Source: Aliiroseovarius sp. Z3 (GTDB lineage Bacteria > Pseudomonadota > Alphaproteobacteria > Rhodobacterales > Rhodobacteraceae). From it: 64,000 nucleotides of DNA. Numbering within the stretch: position 1 is the stretch's first letter; every line of letters begins with the position of its first letter. The notes beneath the pieces were generated by a model, which made no database searches, was not told the origin of the DNA, and saw only the letters and a program-made list of their open reading frames with translations. Both the position numbers and the translations under genes were made by a program. Shown one piece after another: positions 16,733 through 24,997 of the stretch. Where the stretch lies: contig NZ_JAFMZK010000007.1 of NCBI RefSeq assembly GCF_029105185.1, positions 124,001-188,000 on the forward strand, written 5' to 3'.

Positions 16733-17353
16733 ATGACCCGTATCCTTCCTGGCGTAATCGCCATGGCCACCATCGTGGTGGCGTCAAATATTCTGGTGCA
16801 GCACTTGTTCGGCCAATGGCTGACCTGGGGCGCTTTCACCTATCCCTTCGCCTTTCTTGTCACGGACGTTATGAACCGCGTCTATGGACCGTCGGCTGCA
16901 CGCAAGGTTGTCTTTGCAGGCTTCGTCACCGGCGTTATCTGCAGCTTCATTGGCACGCAGATCATGGGCGAGTTCGGGCCGTTGGTGACCTTGCGCATCG
17001 CCGTGGCGTCCGGCCTTGCTTTCCTGACGGCGCAACTTATGGACGTTGCGATCTTTGATCGTCTTCGGGGCGGCAAATGGTGGCGCGCACCCGTGGCCAG
17101 CACCATCATCGGAGGGTCGGTGGACACGGCGATCTTCTTCACCATCGCGTTCGCGGCAAGCCTGTCCTTCATCGAACCCGGCAACGATGTTAGCTGGGCA
17201 AACGAGGTGCTGCCCATGCTTGGCAGCGGCCCGAATGCCCCGCTCTGGATGTCGCTCGCGGTGGCCGATTGGCTGGTGAAAATGGCGATTGCACTTGTCG
17301 CACTGATTCCATTTCGCCTCATCGTCACGAAACTTTCACCAAATCCTGCGTGA
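16733..17353 (+). CDS. Queuosine-precursor transporter, VUT/YhhQ family
   Basis: A 206-residue membrane protein with about six hydrophobic segments. The family motif FPFAFLVTDVMNRVYG-like sequence YPFAFLVTDVMNRVYG appears near residue 45, and GGSVDTAIFFTIAF later. YhhQ imports preQ0/preQ1 for queuosine tRNA modification. The chosen ATG gives MTRILPGVIAMA; a start 21 bases upstream is possible. Transcription is probably separate from the preceding operon, and the leader is predicted to fold. Confidence 0.9.
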   Translation: MTRILPGVIAMATIVVASNILVQHLFGQWLTWGAFTYPFAFLVTDVMNRVYGPSAARKVVFAGFVTGVICSFIGTQIMGEFGPLVTLRIAVASGLAFLTAQLMDVAIFDRLRGGKWWRAPVASTIIGGSVDTAIFFTIAFAASLSFIEPGNDVSWANEVLPMLGSGPNAPLWMSLAVADWLVKMAIALVALIPFRLIVTKLSPNPA

Positions 17354-17421
17354 AAAGTTTTGACAAACGCAAAATCTGTGGCAACCTCCTAGATATAGAA
17401 ACAGCGAGAAAGGAGGTGTCC

Positions 17422-17463
17422 ATGTCAAGAGATACAACGGAGCGAGGTGCCGGGACAATCTAG
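17422..17463 (+). CDS. 13-residue leader-type ORF
   Basis: ATG to TAG encoding MSRDTTERGAGTI. The case for translation is the ribosome site: AAAGGAGGTG ends four bases before the ATG, about as strong as such a site can be. The peptide is polar with no signal sequence. It may be a regulatory uORF whose translation decides whether the SD or its downstream complement is free. It could also be incidental. Confidence 0.35.
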   Translation: MSRDTTERGAGTI

Positions 17464-17546
17464 GTCGCGACTTATCGGGGCAGCCCCCGATCTGGAATGC
17501 GGACCATTTTGGCCTTGGCCTAACCGGTCCCACCTCCTTAATTCTC

Positions 17547-17583
17547 GAAAGGGTCGTCCCAAAGCGGGCGACCCTTTTCTTTT
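17547..17583 (+). terminator. Intrinsic terminator of the short structured transcript
   Basis: The stem GGGTCG/CGACCC, extended by flanking GAAA/TTTTC pairs and an inner CCC/GGG helix, is followed by a T-rich run (TTTTCTTTT). It ends about 50 bases upstream of arfB, separating the short RNA from it. Confidence 0.8.
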
Positions 17584-17631
17584 GGCATTTCCGGGATTTC
17601 CGTTTTGGATCCAATTCGCTAGGGTGCCGCC

Positions 17632-18051
17632 ATGATCCGTGTGACTGATAATATCACCCTGCAAGACTGGGAGCTAAGTGAAAGTTTCACCCGCAGCTCC
17701 GGCCCCGGCGGCCAGAACGTGAACAAGGTCTCCACAGCCGTTGAGCTGCGTTTTGAAGCCGCCAGATCACCCAACCTGACCCAGCCCGTAAAGACCCGGC
17801 TGAAGCGGATCGCCGGCCGGAAATGGACCCAGGACGGCGCGATTGTGATCCGGGCGGAAGATACACGCAGCCAAGCGCGCAACCGTGAAATTGCGCAGAA
17901 CCGGCTTATCGAAATGATCCGCCGGGCGTTGGTTGCCCCCAAGCGTCGCATAGAGACGAAACCTACCTTAGGATCTAAGCTACGCAGGCTGGACGCTAAA
18001 TCGCGCCGTGGCCAAATCAAAGCCCTGCGCGGGCGCATTGACGACGATTAA
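17632..18051 (+). CDS. arfB: Alternative ribosome-rescue factor ArfB (peptidyl-tRNA hydrolase)
   Basis: A 139-residue release-factor-like protein. The catalytic GGQ motif is at 26-28 in SSGPGGQNVNKV, and the C-terminal Lys/Arg-rich tail (RRLDAKSRRGQIKALRGR) is the part that enters the empty mRNA channel. ArfB hydrolyses peptidyl-tRNA on stalled ribosomes and backs up tmRNA. It has no codon-recognition domain, as expected. It lies just upstream of the aminotransferase gene, 19 bases away. Confidence 0.95.
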   Translation: MIRVTDNITLQDWELSESFTRSSGPGGQNVNKVSTAVELRFEAARSPNLTQPVKTRLKRIAGRKWTQDGAIVIRAEDTRSQARNREIAQNRLIEMIRRALVAPKRRIETKPTLGSKLRRLDAKSRRGQIKALRGRIDDD

Positions 18052-18070
18052 CCATAGCGGAGCCACTCCA

Positions 18071-19348
18071 ATGTCGGACACCCCCACCCTTCTGCAGCGT
18101 CGCGCGCGCCTTCTCGGCCCTAACATGACAACGTTTTACAGCGATCCCGTCCACATCGTGCGCGGCAAAGGTGCTTGGTTGTGGGACGCGGACGGCAACC
18201 GGTATCTCGACTGCTACAACAACGTACCGCATGTGGGCCACGCACACCCGAAAGTGGTCGATGCCATCACCCGGCAGGCAGCGACATTGAACACCCACAC
18301 CCGTTACCTGCACGAGGGGATACTGGATTACGCCGAACGCCTGACCGGCACCATGGATCATGATCTGGATACTATGATCATGGTTTGCACCGGGTCCGAA
18401 GCCAACGACATCGCCCTGCGAATGGGCCGTGCGATGACGGGTAAAATTGGCATCATCTGTTCGGACAACACTTATCACGGCAACACCGATCTGGTCAGCC
18501 ACATGTCAGCAAAACGAACACCCATTGGCGGGCCTGTGGACTGGGTGAAGAAAGTGCCGTCCCCTGATACGCTGTCCCCGCTTGGCGGCAGCGCCGAGGC
18601 GCAGGCGCAGGCTTTTGCGGACGAAATCCAGCGCGCGATTGATGAATTGGAGGCTGCGGGTCATGGCTTTGGCACCCTGATCCTCGACCCGTTCTTCGCC
18701 AATGAGGGCTTCCCGGATCTGCCCCAGGGGTTCCTTGATCCGACTGTCGCGGTGGTTCGACGCGCGGGCGGTATCATCATCGCGGATGAGGTGCAGCCGG
18801 GCTTTGGCCGCACGGGGCGTCATTTCTGGGGGCATCAGCGGATCGGGCTGGCACCGGATATCGTGACGATGGGCAAACCTATGGGCAACGGACACCCGGT
18901 CGCTGCAGTCGTCACCCGGCCCGAGATCATGACGGAGTTCCGCACCCGCTTCGGCTATTTCAACACGTTCGGCGGCAACCCGGTCTCGGCCGCTGCCGCG
19001 ATGGCGGTGCTGGAGGTGCTGGAGGAGGAAAAGCTGGTCGACAACGCGCGCGACACGGGCGACTATGCTTTGGGGCTTCTCAAAGAACTCGACCACCCGA
19101 TGATCGCGGATGTGCGCGGGGCGGGCATGTTCCTGGGCGTCGAGTTTGCCAAGGACGGCGACACCGAAGCCGCCGCGCCCTTCTGTGCCAAGCTCGTGGA
19201 CGAAATGCGCAATCGCGGTGTCCTGCTGCACTCGGTCGGGCGGTATTATCACGGTATCAAGATCCGCCCACCCATGTGCTTTGACCGCGCGCAGGCTGAC
19301 ATGTTGGCTGAAACATTAGATGCCGCGCTGAAGGCGATGCCGGTATGA
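18071..19348 (+). CDS. Class-III aminotransferase-fold protein, probable amine-phosphate phospho-lyase
   Basis: A 425-residue PLP enzyme of the class-III aminotransferase family with [14 protein letters not shown] and PLP lysine 269 in [11 protein letters not shown]. The N-terminal [21 protein letters not shown] and pairing with a kinase of the APH fold resemble the ethanolamine-phosphate/5-phosphohydroxylysine phospho-lyase branch (AGXT2L type), which releases phosphate, ammonia and an aldehyde. This branch assignment is inference. Its stop overlaps the kinase start (ATGA). Confidence 0.85.
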   Translation: MSDTPTLLQRRARLLGPNMTTFYSDPVHIVRGKGAWLWDADGNRYLDCYNNVPHVGHAHPKVVDAITRQAATLNTHTRYLHEGILDYAERLTGTMDHDLDTMIMVCTGSEANDIALRMGRAMTGKIGIICSDNTYHGNTDLVSHMSAKRTPIGGPVDWVKKVPSPDTLSPLGGSAEAQAQAFADEIQRAIDELEAAGHGFGTLILDPFFANEGFPDLPQGFLDPTVAVVRRAGGIIIADEVQPGFGRTGRHFWGHQRIGLAPDIVTMGKPMGNGHPVAAVVTRPEIMTEFRTRFGYFNTFGGNPVSAAAAMAVLEVLEEEKLVDNARDTGDYALGLLKELDHPMIADVRGAGMFLGVEFAKDGDTEAAAPFCAKLVDEMRNRGVLLHSVGRYYHGIKIRPPMCFDRAQADMLAETLDAALKAMPV

Positions 19349-20286
19349 GCGCGTTGAAACAGGCGCTTGAGGCTTGGGGCGCGCAAGACATCCGCATGAT
19401 CAAGAACCGCGAAAACGTGGTGCACGAGGTGCGCGTTGGCGGCCGCCCTGCGGCGCTGCGCCTGCACCGCCCAGGCTATCAAAGCAAGGACGCGATCCGC
19501 TCGGAGCTGGATTGGATGGCCGCGCTGGCAGCCGCCGGAATGCGCGTGCCGGCCCCCATTCCCACCCGCTCCGGCGACACGGTGGCCGATCTGGGCGGTG
19601 GGCAGATTGCCACCGTGGTGACATGGGTCGACGGCGCGCCCATCGGTGAAGGCGGCGTGCCGCTGACCGGCAGCGAGGCCGAACAGGCTGCGCTGTATCA
19701 CAAGGTGGGGGGCGAGATTGCCCGGCTGCACAACCTGACCGACGCCATGACCCTGCCCACGGGCTTCACCCGCCACCGCTGGGACATCCCCGGCCTGTTG
19801 GGCGATGATCCGTTCTGGGGCCGGTTCTGGGAAAGCCCGGCCTTGTCGGACGGCGACCGAAGCCTGATCCAACGCGCCCGCGCAGTGGCACATGACCGGG
19901 TGACGGCCTTTGCCGATGCGGGCGCCGATTTCGGGCTGATCCACGCCGATGCCCTGCGCGAAAACATCTTCGTCAAGGACGGAGAACTGACCCTGATCGA
20001 CTTCGACGACGCAGGCTTCGGCTTCCGGCTTTACGACCTTGCGGTGATGATGACCCAGAACGAGGACGAACCCGCCTATGACGCCATCCGCACCGCCGCG
20101 CTGGCCGGATACCGCGCCCGCCGCGCGTTAAGCCAGGAGGCGGAAGACCTGCTGCCCCTGTTCATCATGATCCGCCGCTTCGCCTCGATGGGCTGGGCGG
20201 TACCGCGATACGACCCAACCGGGCCGGAGGTGGTGAGCTATACGCAGAAAGCGGTGACGGCGGCGCGGAGGGTGCTTGGGGGGTGA
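19345..20286 (+). CDS. APH-fold phosphotransferase (small-molecule kinase)
   Basis: A 313-residue kinase of the aminoglycoside phosphotransferase/homoserine-kinase-II fold. The catalytic loop IHADALRENIF (around 199-209) and Mg-binding LIDFDDAGFG follow the usual spacing. Coupled by ATGA overlap to the phospho-lyase-like gene, so it likely phosphorylates a hydroxy-amine whose phosphate the partner then eliminates (compare hydroxylysine kinase and its lyase in animals). The substrate is not readable. An antibiotic-resistance role is unlikely from context. Confidence 0.85.
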   Translation: MSALKQALEAWGAQDIRMIKNRENVVHEVRVGGRPAALRLHRPGYQSKDAIRSELDWMAALAAAGMRVPAPIPTRSGDTVADLGGGQIATVVTWVDGAPIGEGGVPLTGSEAEQAALYHKVGGEIARLHNLTDAMTLPTGFTRHRWDIPGLLGDDPFWGRFWESPALSDGDRSLIQRARAVAHDRVTAFADAGADFGLIHADALRENIFVKDGELTLIDFDDAGFGFRLYDLAVMMTQNEDEPAYDAIRTAALAGYRARRALSQEAEDLLPLFIMIRRFASMGWAVPRYDPTGPEVVSYTQKAVTAARRVLGG

Positions 20287-20368
20287 GGGGGAGTTTGATG
20301 GGTGGAAGTGTTTAATAGATTTGCAGATGGAATTCGCACTCTAAGGTACAAACGTTCTTAGATCGGCT

Positions 20369-20980
20369 TCAAACCAGCCTCCGTTGTTGGCTAGATCGAC
20401 TAGTTGTCGGACCAATCTTGCAGCCAAGCAGGATCAAGTTAGAGATATTTGGAGACTCAATTACAGTTTCTTGAAAAAGCAATCCTGCTTTAACTTCCTC
20501 CCTTAGCTCCATGAGCAACCGACCGAGTACATTTCTGCCTACAAAACTTCCGTCAGCTTGTAACTTGGCGCCCCAAAAATCTTCGCGCCGAACTTTCTTC
20601 TCAACGATTGCCAAGGACCCTGTGCTTAGCAAGGCTTCCGAAAAAAGTTCGTAGTTTTGGACCAGCTTCACACGCAAACACCAACGCATAATTGGAACAC
20701 GAACGCTCATCCAATCCGCCCTCGAATGAGCATAGTATTTTTTGCTCTTCATCTTAGCAGTCATAGCGCTCGCTTCAGCTAGGATCTCTTTCTGATACTC
20801 TGGATTTTCGGGATACCGGAGTGACTGATAAAGCGCTTCTGATGATCTAATCTGCACATTTCCGATCGTCAGCGGAAATCCGGAAGCCATGTTAGACAAC
20901 GCACCAAACCGTTCGCGTGTTTTGAAGAAAACCGCACTTTGACTTGGTTCATAGTGACGAATTCCAACTTCCGTCTGCAT
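20369..20980 (-). CDS. NADAR family protein (YbiA-like N-glycosidase)
   Basis: A 203-residue protein with NADAR/DUF1768 features: FGALSNMASGFPL near 25-37, RSSEALYQSLRYP near 46-58, the RADWMSVRVPIMRW block, and REDFWGAKL followed by GRNVLGRLLMELR. NADAR enzymes cleave N-glycosidic bonds in riboflavin intermediates or remove ADP-ribose from nucleic acid, and occur in phage-conflict loci. The ATG chosen lies four bases after the upstream stop, so the two genes form one operon. Low GC suggests transfer. Substrate unknown. Confidence 0.78.
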   Translation of the reverse strand: MQTEVGIRHYEPSQSAVFFKTRERFGALSNMASGFPLTIGNVQIRSSEALYQSLRYPENPEYQKEILAEASAMTAKMKSKKYYAHSRADWMSVRVPIMRWCLRVKLVQNYELFSEALLSTGSLAIVEKKVRREDFWGAKLQADGSFVGRNVLGRLLMELREEVKAGLLFQETVIESPNISNLILLGCKIGPTTSRSSQQRRLV

Positions 20981-20984
20981 GGGT

Positions 20985-21992
20985 TCACTCCCACAACTCT
21001 TCGAATGCATTCAACAGAGCCGTGTCTGTATTTGTTTTCCTTGGGAACAGTGGATACCAAGGATCTCCCGCCCAATAGACCAACGGCGCGTTATTTGGAC
21101 AGTTTCTGAATGTAACAAAGGTAGCGCCAAAACCCGGTGTCTCCAATACAGAGTTGCCTAATGGTCGCTGAAATTTATTCAAACCTGGGCATTGCTCTCG
21201 AATCCAAACACCATGCTCAAGGAATGCTTGCTCTGTAACATCTCGAGCATCTTTGTCAGGAAATATTTTGTTTCTAGGGTAGGAACCAATTGGCCGCAGC
21301 TTCAGATCATGTGTGAATCCATCAAAGTACCCGAGTGCTTTTTCAGGAATAGATGAGGGCCAATACACATTCGAAGATGCAGCCTTGAAGAGACGATTCT
21401 CGAGTTCCACAGCTCTCCAAAATTTAAGTACTATCTCTTTCCCTAGGGATTTTGCTTCCCGTTCGATTTCTTGCGCAGCTCGATAACACCCTGATGAATA
21501 TAGCGCGACCGTAATGACATGAATTTCTGCTTTGGTTGGCGCATCAGGAAGCCATTTCTTCAAGTCTGCGATAACATGCCCGCCGGAAAACAAGCCATCA
21601 TCTAGATAAATGTATGGACCGTCTTCACACCCACACTCAGCAAACGAAAAACCAAATTGTTTTTTGAGTTCTTCACCCAAAATCGCCAACATCTCTCTTT
21701 GACTGCGTCCGCGTCCCTGAATGTCGAGAAAGTTCGCGGTTTCCCAGAACTCTTTAGGCTCCCCACCAACAAGTTTCTCTTGGACCGGTAGGTTTGCCAA
21801 AAAATCTTTCGCACTCTGCTTAGAAAAGTATGTTTCTTTAAGAGAAGAGCAAACAGTGTTTAGAATGGAGGCACGAGAGCCTTCATCAAACTGCTCCACC
21901 CAACGCTGTACATGTTCGGCGGAAAAATCGAAACCGTCGTCTTCTCTGTAGTCGCCTGCAATATCGACAATTTCGTCAATAGTCTCTCGCAT
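20985..21992 (-). CDS. Phosphoribosyltransferase-like protein (PRTase-CE type suggested)
   Basis: A 335-residue soluble protein. A PRTase-type PRPP-loop, YIYLDDGLFSGGHV with DDGLFSG at 131-137, follows a hydrophobic strand, and an N-terminal helical region precedes it. The C-terminal part (ending in NNAPLVYWAGDPWYPLFPR) is unlike metabolic PRTases. It resembles PRTase-like proteins described in bacterial conflict systems (PRTase-CE); this is recalled, not searched. The ATG follows GAGGA. It is first in a two-gene unit with the NADAR protein. Confidence 0.6.
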   Translation of the reverse strand: MRETIDEIVDIAGDYREDDGFDFSAEHVQRWVEQFDEGSRASILNTVCSSLKETYFSKQSAKDFLANLPVQEKLVGGEPKEFWETANFLDIQGRGRSQREMLAILGEELKKQFGFSFAECGCEDGPYIYLDDGLFSGGHVIADLKKWLPDAPTKAEIHVITVALYSSGCYRAAQEIEREAKSLGKEIVLKFWRAVELENRLFKAASSNVYWPSSIPEKALGYFDGFTHDLKLRPIGSYPRNKIFPDKDARDVTEQAFLEHGVWIREQCPGLNKFQRPLGNSVLETPGFGATFVTFRNCPNNAPLVYWAGDPWYPLFPRKTNTDTALLNAFEELWE

Positions 21993-22040
21993 GGAGGTGT
22001 TCCTCAATCAGCTATGTTCTATATATGTTCTTTCGCCTTG

Positions 22041-23333
22041 TCAAACGACTACTTCCATAGAAGATTGATTCCCAACATCAAATACCCGTTTATAGCGAGC
22101 AATCTCGTCCTCTGGTCCCATCGCCTTGTTCGGGTTGTCGGACAGTTTCACCGTCGCGCGTCCGTTCGCCTCGACCGCTTTGCAGACCAGTGAGAACGGG
22201 GCGAGGGCGTCGTTGGGGACGAGGCCGCGGAAATCATTCGTCAGCAGCGTGCCCCAGCCGAAGCTGGTGCGGACGCGGCCGGCGAATTGTTGGTGCAGTT
22301 CGATGATCTTGTCGGTGTCCAGCCCGTCCGAGAAGATGACCATTTTCTGGCTCGGGTCTTCGCCACGCTCTTTCCACCATTTGATCGCGATCTCGGCGCC
22401 CGTGGCGGGGTCGCCGCTGTCGACGCGGATGCCGGTCCAGCCTGCCAGCCAGTCGGGCGCGCGGTCCAGGAAGCCCTGGGTGCCATAGGTGTCGGGCAGG
22501 ATGATGCGCAGGTTGCCGTCGTGTTCCTCGTGCCAGTCGGCCAGCACGTCGTAGGGCGCTTGCGCCAGTTCCGCGTCGTCCCCGGCCAGCGCGGCATAGA
22601 CCATGGGCAGTTCATGGGCGTTGGTGCCGATGGCTTCGATGTCGCGTTTCATCGCAATCGAGCAGTTCGAGGTGCCGACGAAACGCTCGCCCAGCCCCTC
22701 GATCATCGCCTGCACGCACCAATCCTGCCACAGATAGCTGTGCCGACGGCGGGTGCCGAAATCGGCAAGGCGCAGCCCGTCCAGCTCGCGCAGGCGCTCG
22801 ATCTTCTCCCAGATCCGGGTCATGGCGCGGGCATAGAGCACTTGCAGTTCAAACCGGCCCATGTCGCGCAGAACAGCCCGGCCGCGCAATTCCATCAGGA
22901 CGGCAAGGGCAGGAATTTCCCACAGCATGACCTCGGGCCACGACCCTTCGAAGGTCAGTTCGTATTGGTCGCCGACGCGTTCAAGGTGGTAATCGGGCAG
23001 GCGCATCCCCTCGAACCACTCCATGAAATCCGAGCGGAACATCTGGCGCTTGCCATAAAACGTGTTGCCGCGCAGCCATGTGCTTTCCCCGCGCGACAGG
23101 CTCAGGGATCGGATGTGGTCCAGCTGTTCGCGCAGTTCGCCCTCGTCAATCAGATCGGCCAGCGGCACCGACTTGGTGCGGTTGATCAGGCTGAAGGTGA
23201 CATTGGTGTCGGGCTTGTTGCGAAACACCGATTGGCACATCAGAAGCTTATAGAAATCCGTGTCGATCAGCGACCGCACGATAGGATCAATCTTCCAGTG
23301 GTGGTTATACACCCGGCTTGCGATATCCGGCAT
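22041..23333 (-). CDS. pncB: Nicotinate phosphoribosyltransferase
   Basis: A 430-residue NAD-salvage enzyme converting nicotinate and PRPP to nicotinate mononucleotide. SLIDTDFYKLLMCQSVF at the N-terminus, GTSNCSIAMK, GIRVDSGDP and SFGWGTLLTND are all family blocks. It starts directly after the pncA stop, forming a pncA-pncB operon. The final 20 or so codons switch to AT-rich codons, in contrast with the GC-rich body, which suggests that the adjacent insert replaced the 3' end. The reading frame nonetheless ends at a normal length. Confidence 0.95.
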   Translation of the reverse strand: MPDIASRVYNHHWKIDPIVRSLIDTDFYKLLMCQSVFRNKPDTNVTFSLINRTKSVPLADLIDEGELREQLDHIRSLSLSRGESTWLRGNTFYGKRQMFRSDFMEWFEGMRLPDYHLERVGDQYELTFEGSWPEVMLWEIPALAVLMELRGRAVLRDMGRFELQVLYARAMTRIWEKIERLRELDGLRLADFGTRRRHSYLWQDWCVQAMIEGLGERFVGTSNCSIAMKRDIEAIGTNAHELPMVYAALAGDDAELAQAPYDVLADWHEEHDGNLRIILPDTYGTQGFLDRAPDWLAGWTGIRVDSGDPATGAEIAIKWWKERGEDPSQKMVIFSDGLDTDKIIELHQQFAGRVRTSFGWGTLLTNDFRGLVPNDALAPFSLVCKAVEANGRATVKLSDNPNKAMGPEDEIARYKRVFDVGNQSSMEVVV

Positions 23334-23942
23334 CTATGCCTCCAACGTCACGCCCGCCGCGCGCATATCGGCGCGGGCGGCATCCAGTGACCCGTCAAGA
23401 TCAATTGCACGGCATGCGCGTTCCAGCACCGTTACGTCAAACCCCAGACGCGCGCCGTCGATGGCCGAATAGGCCACGCAGAAATCCGTCGCCAAACCAA
23501 CCAGCGTCAGCTTTTCGACCCCACGCGTCCGCAGATATCCCTCCAACCCCGTCGGCGTGGTGCGGTCATTTTCGAAGAACGCAGAATAGCTGTCGATCTC
23601 AGGCCGGAACCCTTTGCGGATGATCAGATCAGCCCTGTCGCGGTGCAGGTGGTCGTGAAACCTGGCCCCGATGCTGCCCTGAATGCAGTGATCGGGCCAC
23701 AGCACTTGGGTGCCATATGGCATCTGGACGGTCTGATAGGGGTCTTTCCCGTCATGCGAGGATGCGAAAGAGCTATGGCCCGCCGGGTGCCAGTCCTGCG
23801 TGAAGACTTTCACAGGAAAATCGGGCAACAGTTCGTTGATCAGGGGAATGATCTCATCCCCGTGCGACACTGCGAGCGCGCCGCCGGGACAGAAGTCGTT
23901 CTGCACGTCGATCACGATCAGGGCTTCATTTGCGTCACGCAT
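23334..23942 (-). CDS. pncA: Nicotinamidase
   Basis: A 202-residue isochorismatase-fold amidase that converts nicotinamide to nicotinate. The catalytic triad is readable as Asp12 (VIDVQNDFCPGG), Lys110 (IIRKGF) and Cys155 (ATDFCVAYSA). Metal ligands are in QDWHPAGHSSF (Asp50, His52, His56). It feeds pncB, which begins one base after its stop. A GGAGGATC site precedes the ATG. Confidence 0.96.
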   Translation of the reverse strand: MRDANEALIVIDVQNDFCPGGALAVSHGDEIIPLINELLPDFPVKVFTQDWHPAGHSSFASSHDGKDPYQTVQMPYGTQVLWPDHCIQGSIGARFHDHLHRDRADLIIRKGFRPEIDSYSAFFENDRTTPTGLEGYLRTRGVEKLTLVGLATDFCVAYSAIDGARLGFDVTVLERACRAIDLDGSLDAARADMRAAGVTLEA

Positions 23943-24042
23943 GGGTGATCCTCCTTGAAACTCAATGGGTAAGGATCGCTTGGGGGCGGGTCAAGCAATT
24001 GGCAGGCTTGATCCTTTGAAAATAGGGGCGTATGCCGCCACT

Positions 24043-24951
24043 ATGTATACGATTGCTGCACTCTATCACTTCACCCGTTTCGACAATCCGGCGGCCTTGC
24101 AGGCTCCATTGCTGGATGTTGCCCAGCGCGAAGGGATCTCGGGATCGCTTCTGCTGGCGCAGGAAGGCATTAACGGTACGATTGCCGGATCGCGCGCAGG
24201 CATTGACGCGATCCTGACCCATATCCGCGCCCTGCCCGGCTGCGCCGATCTGTCGTGGAAGGAATCCACGGCAAAGGACCAGCCGTTCGGCAAAATGAAA
24301 GTGCGCCTGAAGAAAGAAATCGTGACCATGGGGGTTCCGGATGTGGACCCTCGTGCCTCGGTCGGGCACTACGTGAAACCCGAGGATTGGAACGATCTGA
24401 TCTCGCAGGATGATGTCGTGGTGATCGATACCCGCAATGATTACGAGGTTGCCATTGGCACGTTTGAAGGCGCGGTCGATCCGAAAACCAAAACCTTCCG
24501 GGAATTCCCCGACTGGTGGGAACACAACAAGGACCGGTTTCACAACAAGCGGGTCGCGATGTTCTGCACCGGTGGTATCCGCTGCGAGAAATCGACCAAC
24601 TTCCTGATCAGTCAGGGGGTCGAGGACGTGTATCACCTGAAAGGCGGCATCCTTCAGTATCTTGAGGACGTGCCTGCCACGGATAGCAAGTGGGACGGAG
24701 CGTGTTTCGTTTTTGACAACCGCGTGTCGGTTGAACACGGGCTGACCGAAGGTCCACATGAACTCTGTCACGCCTGTCGCCGCCCAATCCTGCCTGACGA
24801 TAAGGCTCGCCCTGAATACGAAGACGGCGTCAGCTGCCACCAATGTATTGATGAGTTCGACGAAGCCCGGCGCGACAGGTTCCGTGAGCGGCAGAAACAA
24901 ATGGCTTTGGCCCGCGCGCGTGGCGAACGTCACTTAGGTCGGGAGGCATAG
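24043..24951 (+). CDS. trhO: tRNA uridine(34) hydroxylase, rhodanese family
   Basis: A 302-residue TrhO/YceA protein. The N-terminal acylphosphatase-like domain carries AQEGINGTIAGS, and the rhodanese domain carries the active-site Cys175 in FCTGGIRCEKS. A C-terminal zinc-type cysteine set is present (CHACRRP, CHQCID). TrhO hydroxylates uridine 34 of tRNAs during cmo5U/mo5U formation. The ATG giving MYTIAALYHF fits the family; a longer in-frame N-terminus to 23965 is not family-like. It is divergent from pncA. Confidence 0.95.
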   Translation: MYTIAALYHFTRFDNPAALQAPLLDVAQREGISGSLLLAQEGINGTIAGSRAGIDAILTHIRALPGCADLSWKESTAKDQPFGKMKVRLKKEIVTMGVPDVDPRASVGHYVKPEDWNDLISQDDVVVIDTRNDYEVAIGTFEGAVDPKTKTFREFPDWWEHNKDRFHNKRVAMFCTGGIRCEKSTNFLISQGVEDVYHLKGGILQYLEDVPATDSKWDGACFVFDNRVSVEHGLTEGPHELCHACRRPILPDDKARPEYEDGVSCHQCIDEFDEARRDRFRERQKQMALARARGERHLGREA

Positions 24952-24997
24952 GCTCCGAACACCGCCCCAGAAACGGACGGTGCTGGATTGGAGGCGA

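Larger units (their letters stand above)
17402..17583 (+). ncRNA. Short structured transcript with SD/anti-SD pairing and terminator
   Basis: The intergenic space between the VUT gene and arfB has the layout of an autonomous short RNA. A near-perfect Shine-Dalgarno AAAGGAGGTG (17409-17418) is followed by a 13-codon ORF, a strong hairpin ATCGGGG/CCCCGAT (17474-17491), a second helix GGACC/GGTCC (17501-17530), then CACCTCCTT (17531-17539), the exact complement of AAGGAGGTG, and finally a rho-independent terminator. The SD could be masked by the downstream anti-SD copy. The 5' end is inferred; TTGACA at 17360-17365 and TAGATA at 17390-17395 are badly spaced. I know no named family it fits. Confidence 0.5.
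20287..22110. other. AT-rich inserted segment carrying the PRTase-NADAR pair
   Basis: From just after the kinase stop to inside the last 20-25 codons of pncB, base composition falls visibly below the GC-rich flanks and codon choice turns to A/T endings. Two unfamiliar accessory genes fill it. No integrase, transposase or flanking direct repeat is visible, so it looks like a recombined cargo slot rather than an intact element. Confidence 0.6.

Noticed and set aside
17360-17395. TTGACA and TAGATA as a sigma-70 promoter for the short RNA
   Set aside because: The spacer is 24 bases, too long for a normal promoter, so I do not call it.
19345-20286. Aminoglycoside-resistance gene
   Set aside because: The APH fold is shared with metabolic kinases, and ATGA coupling to a phospho-lyase-like gene points to metabolism.
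22287-23390. 367-codon plus-strand frame over pncB
   Set aside because: Antisense to an unambiguous pncB with catalytic blocks intact; the frame's sequence is low-complexity and has no domain.
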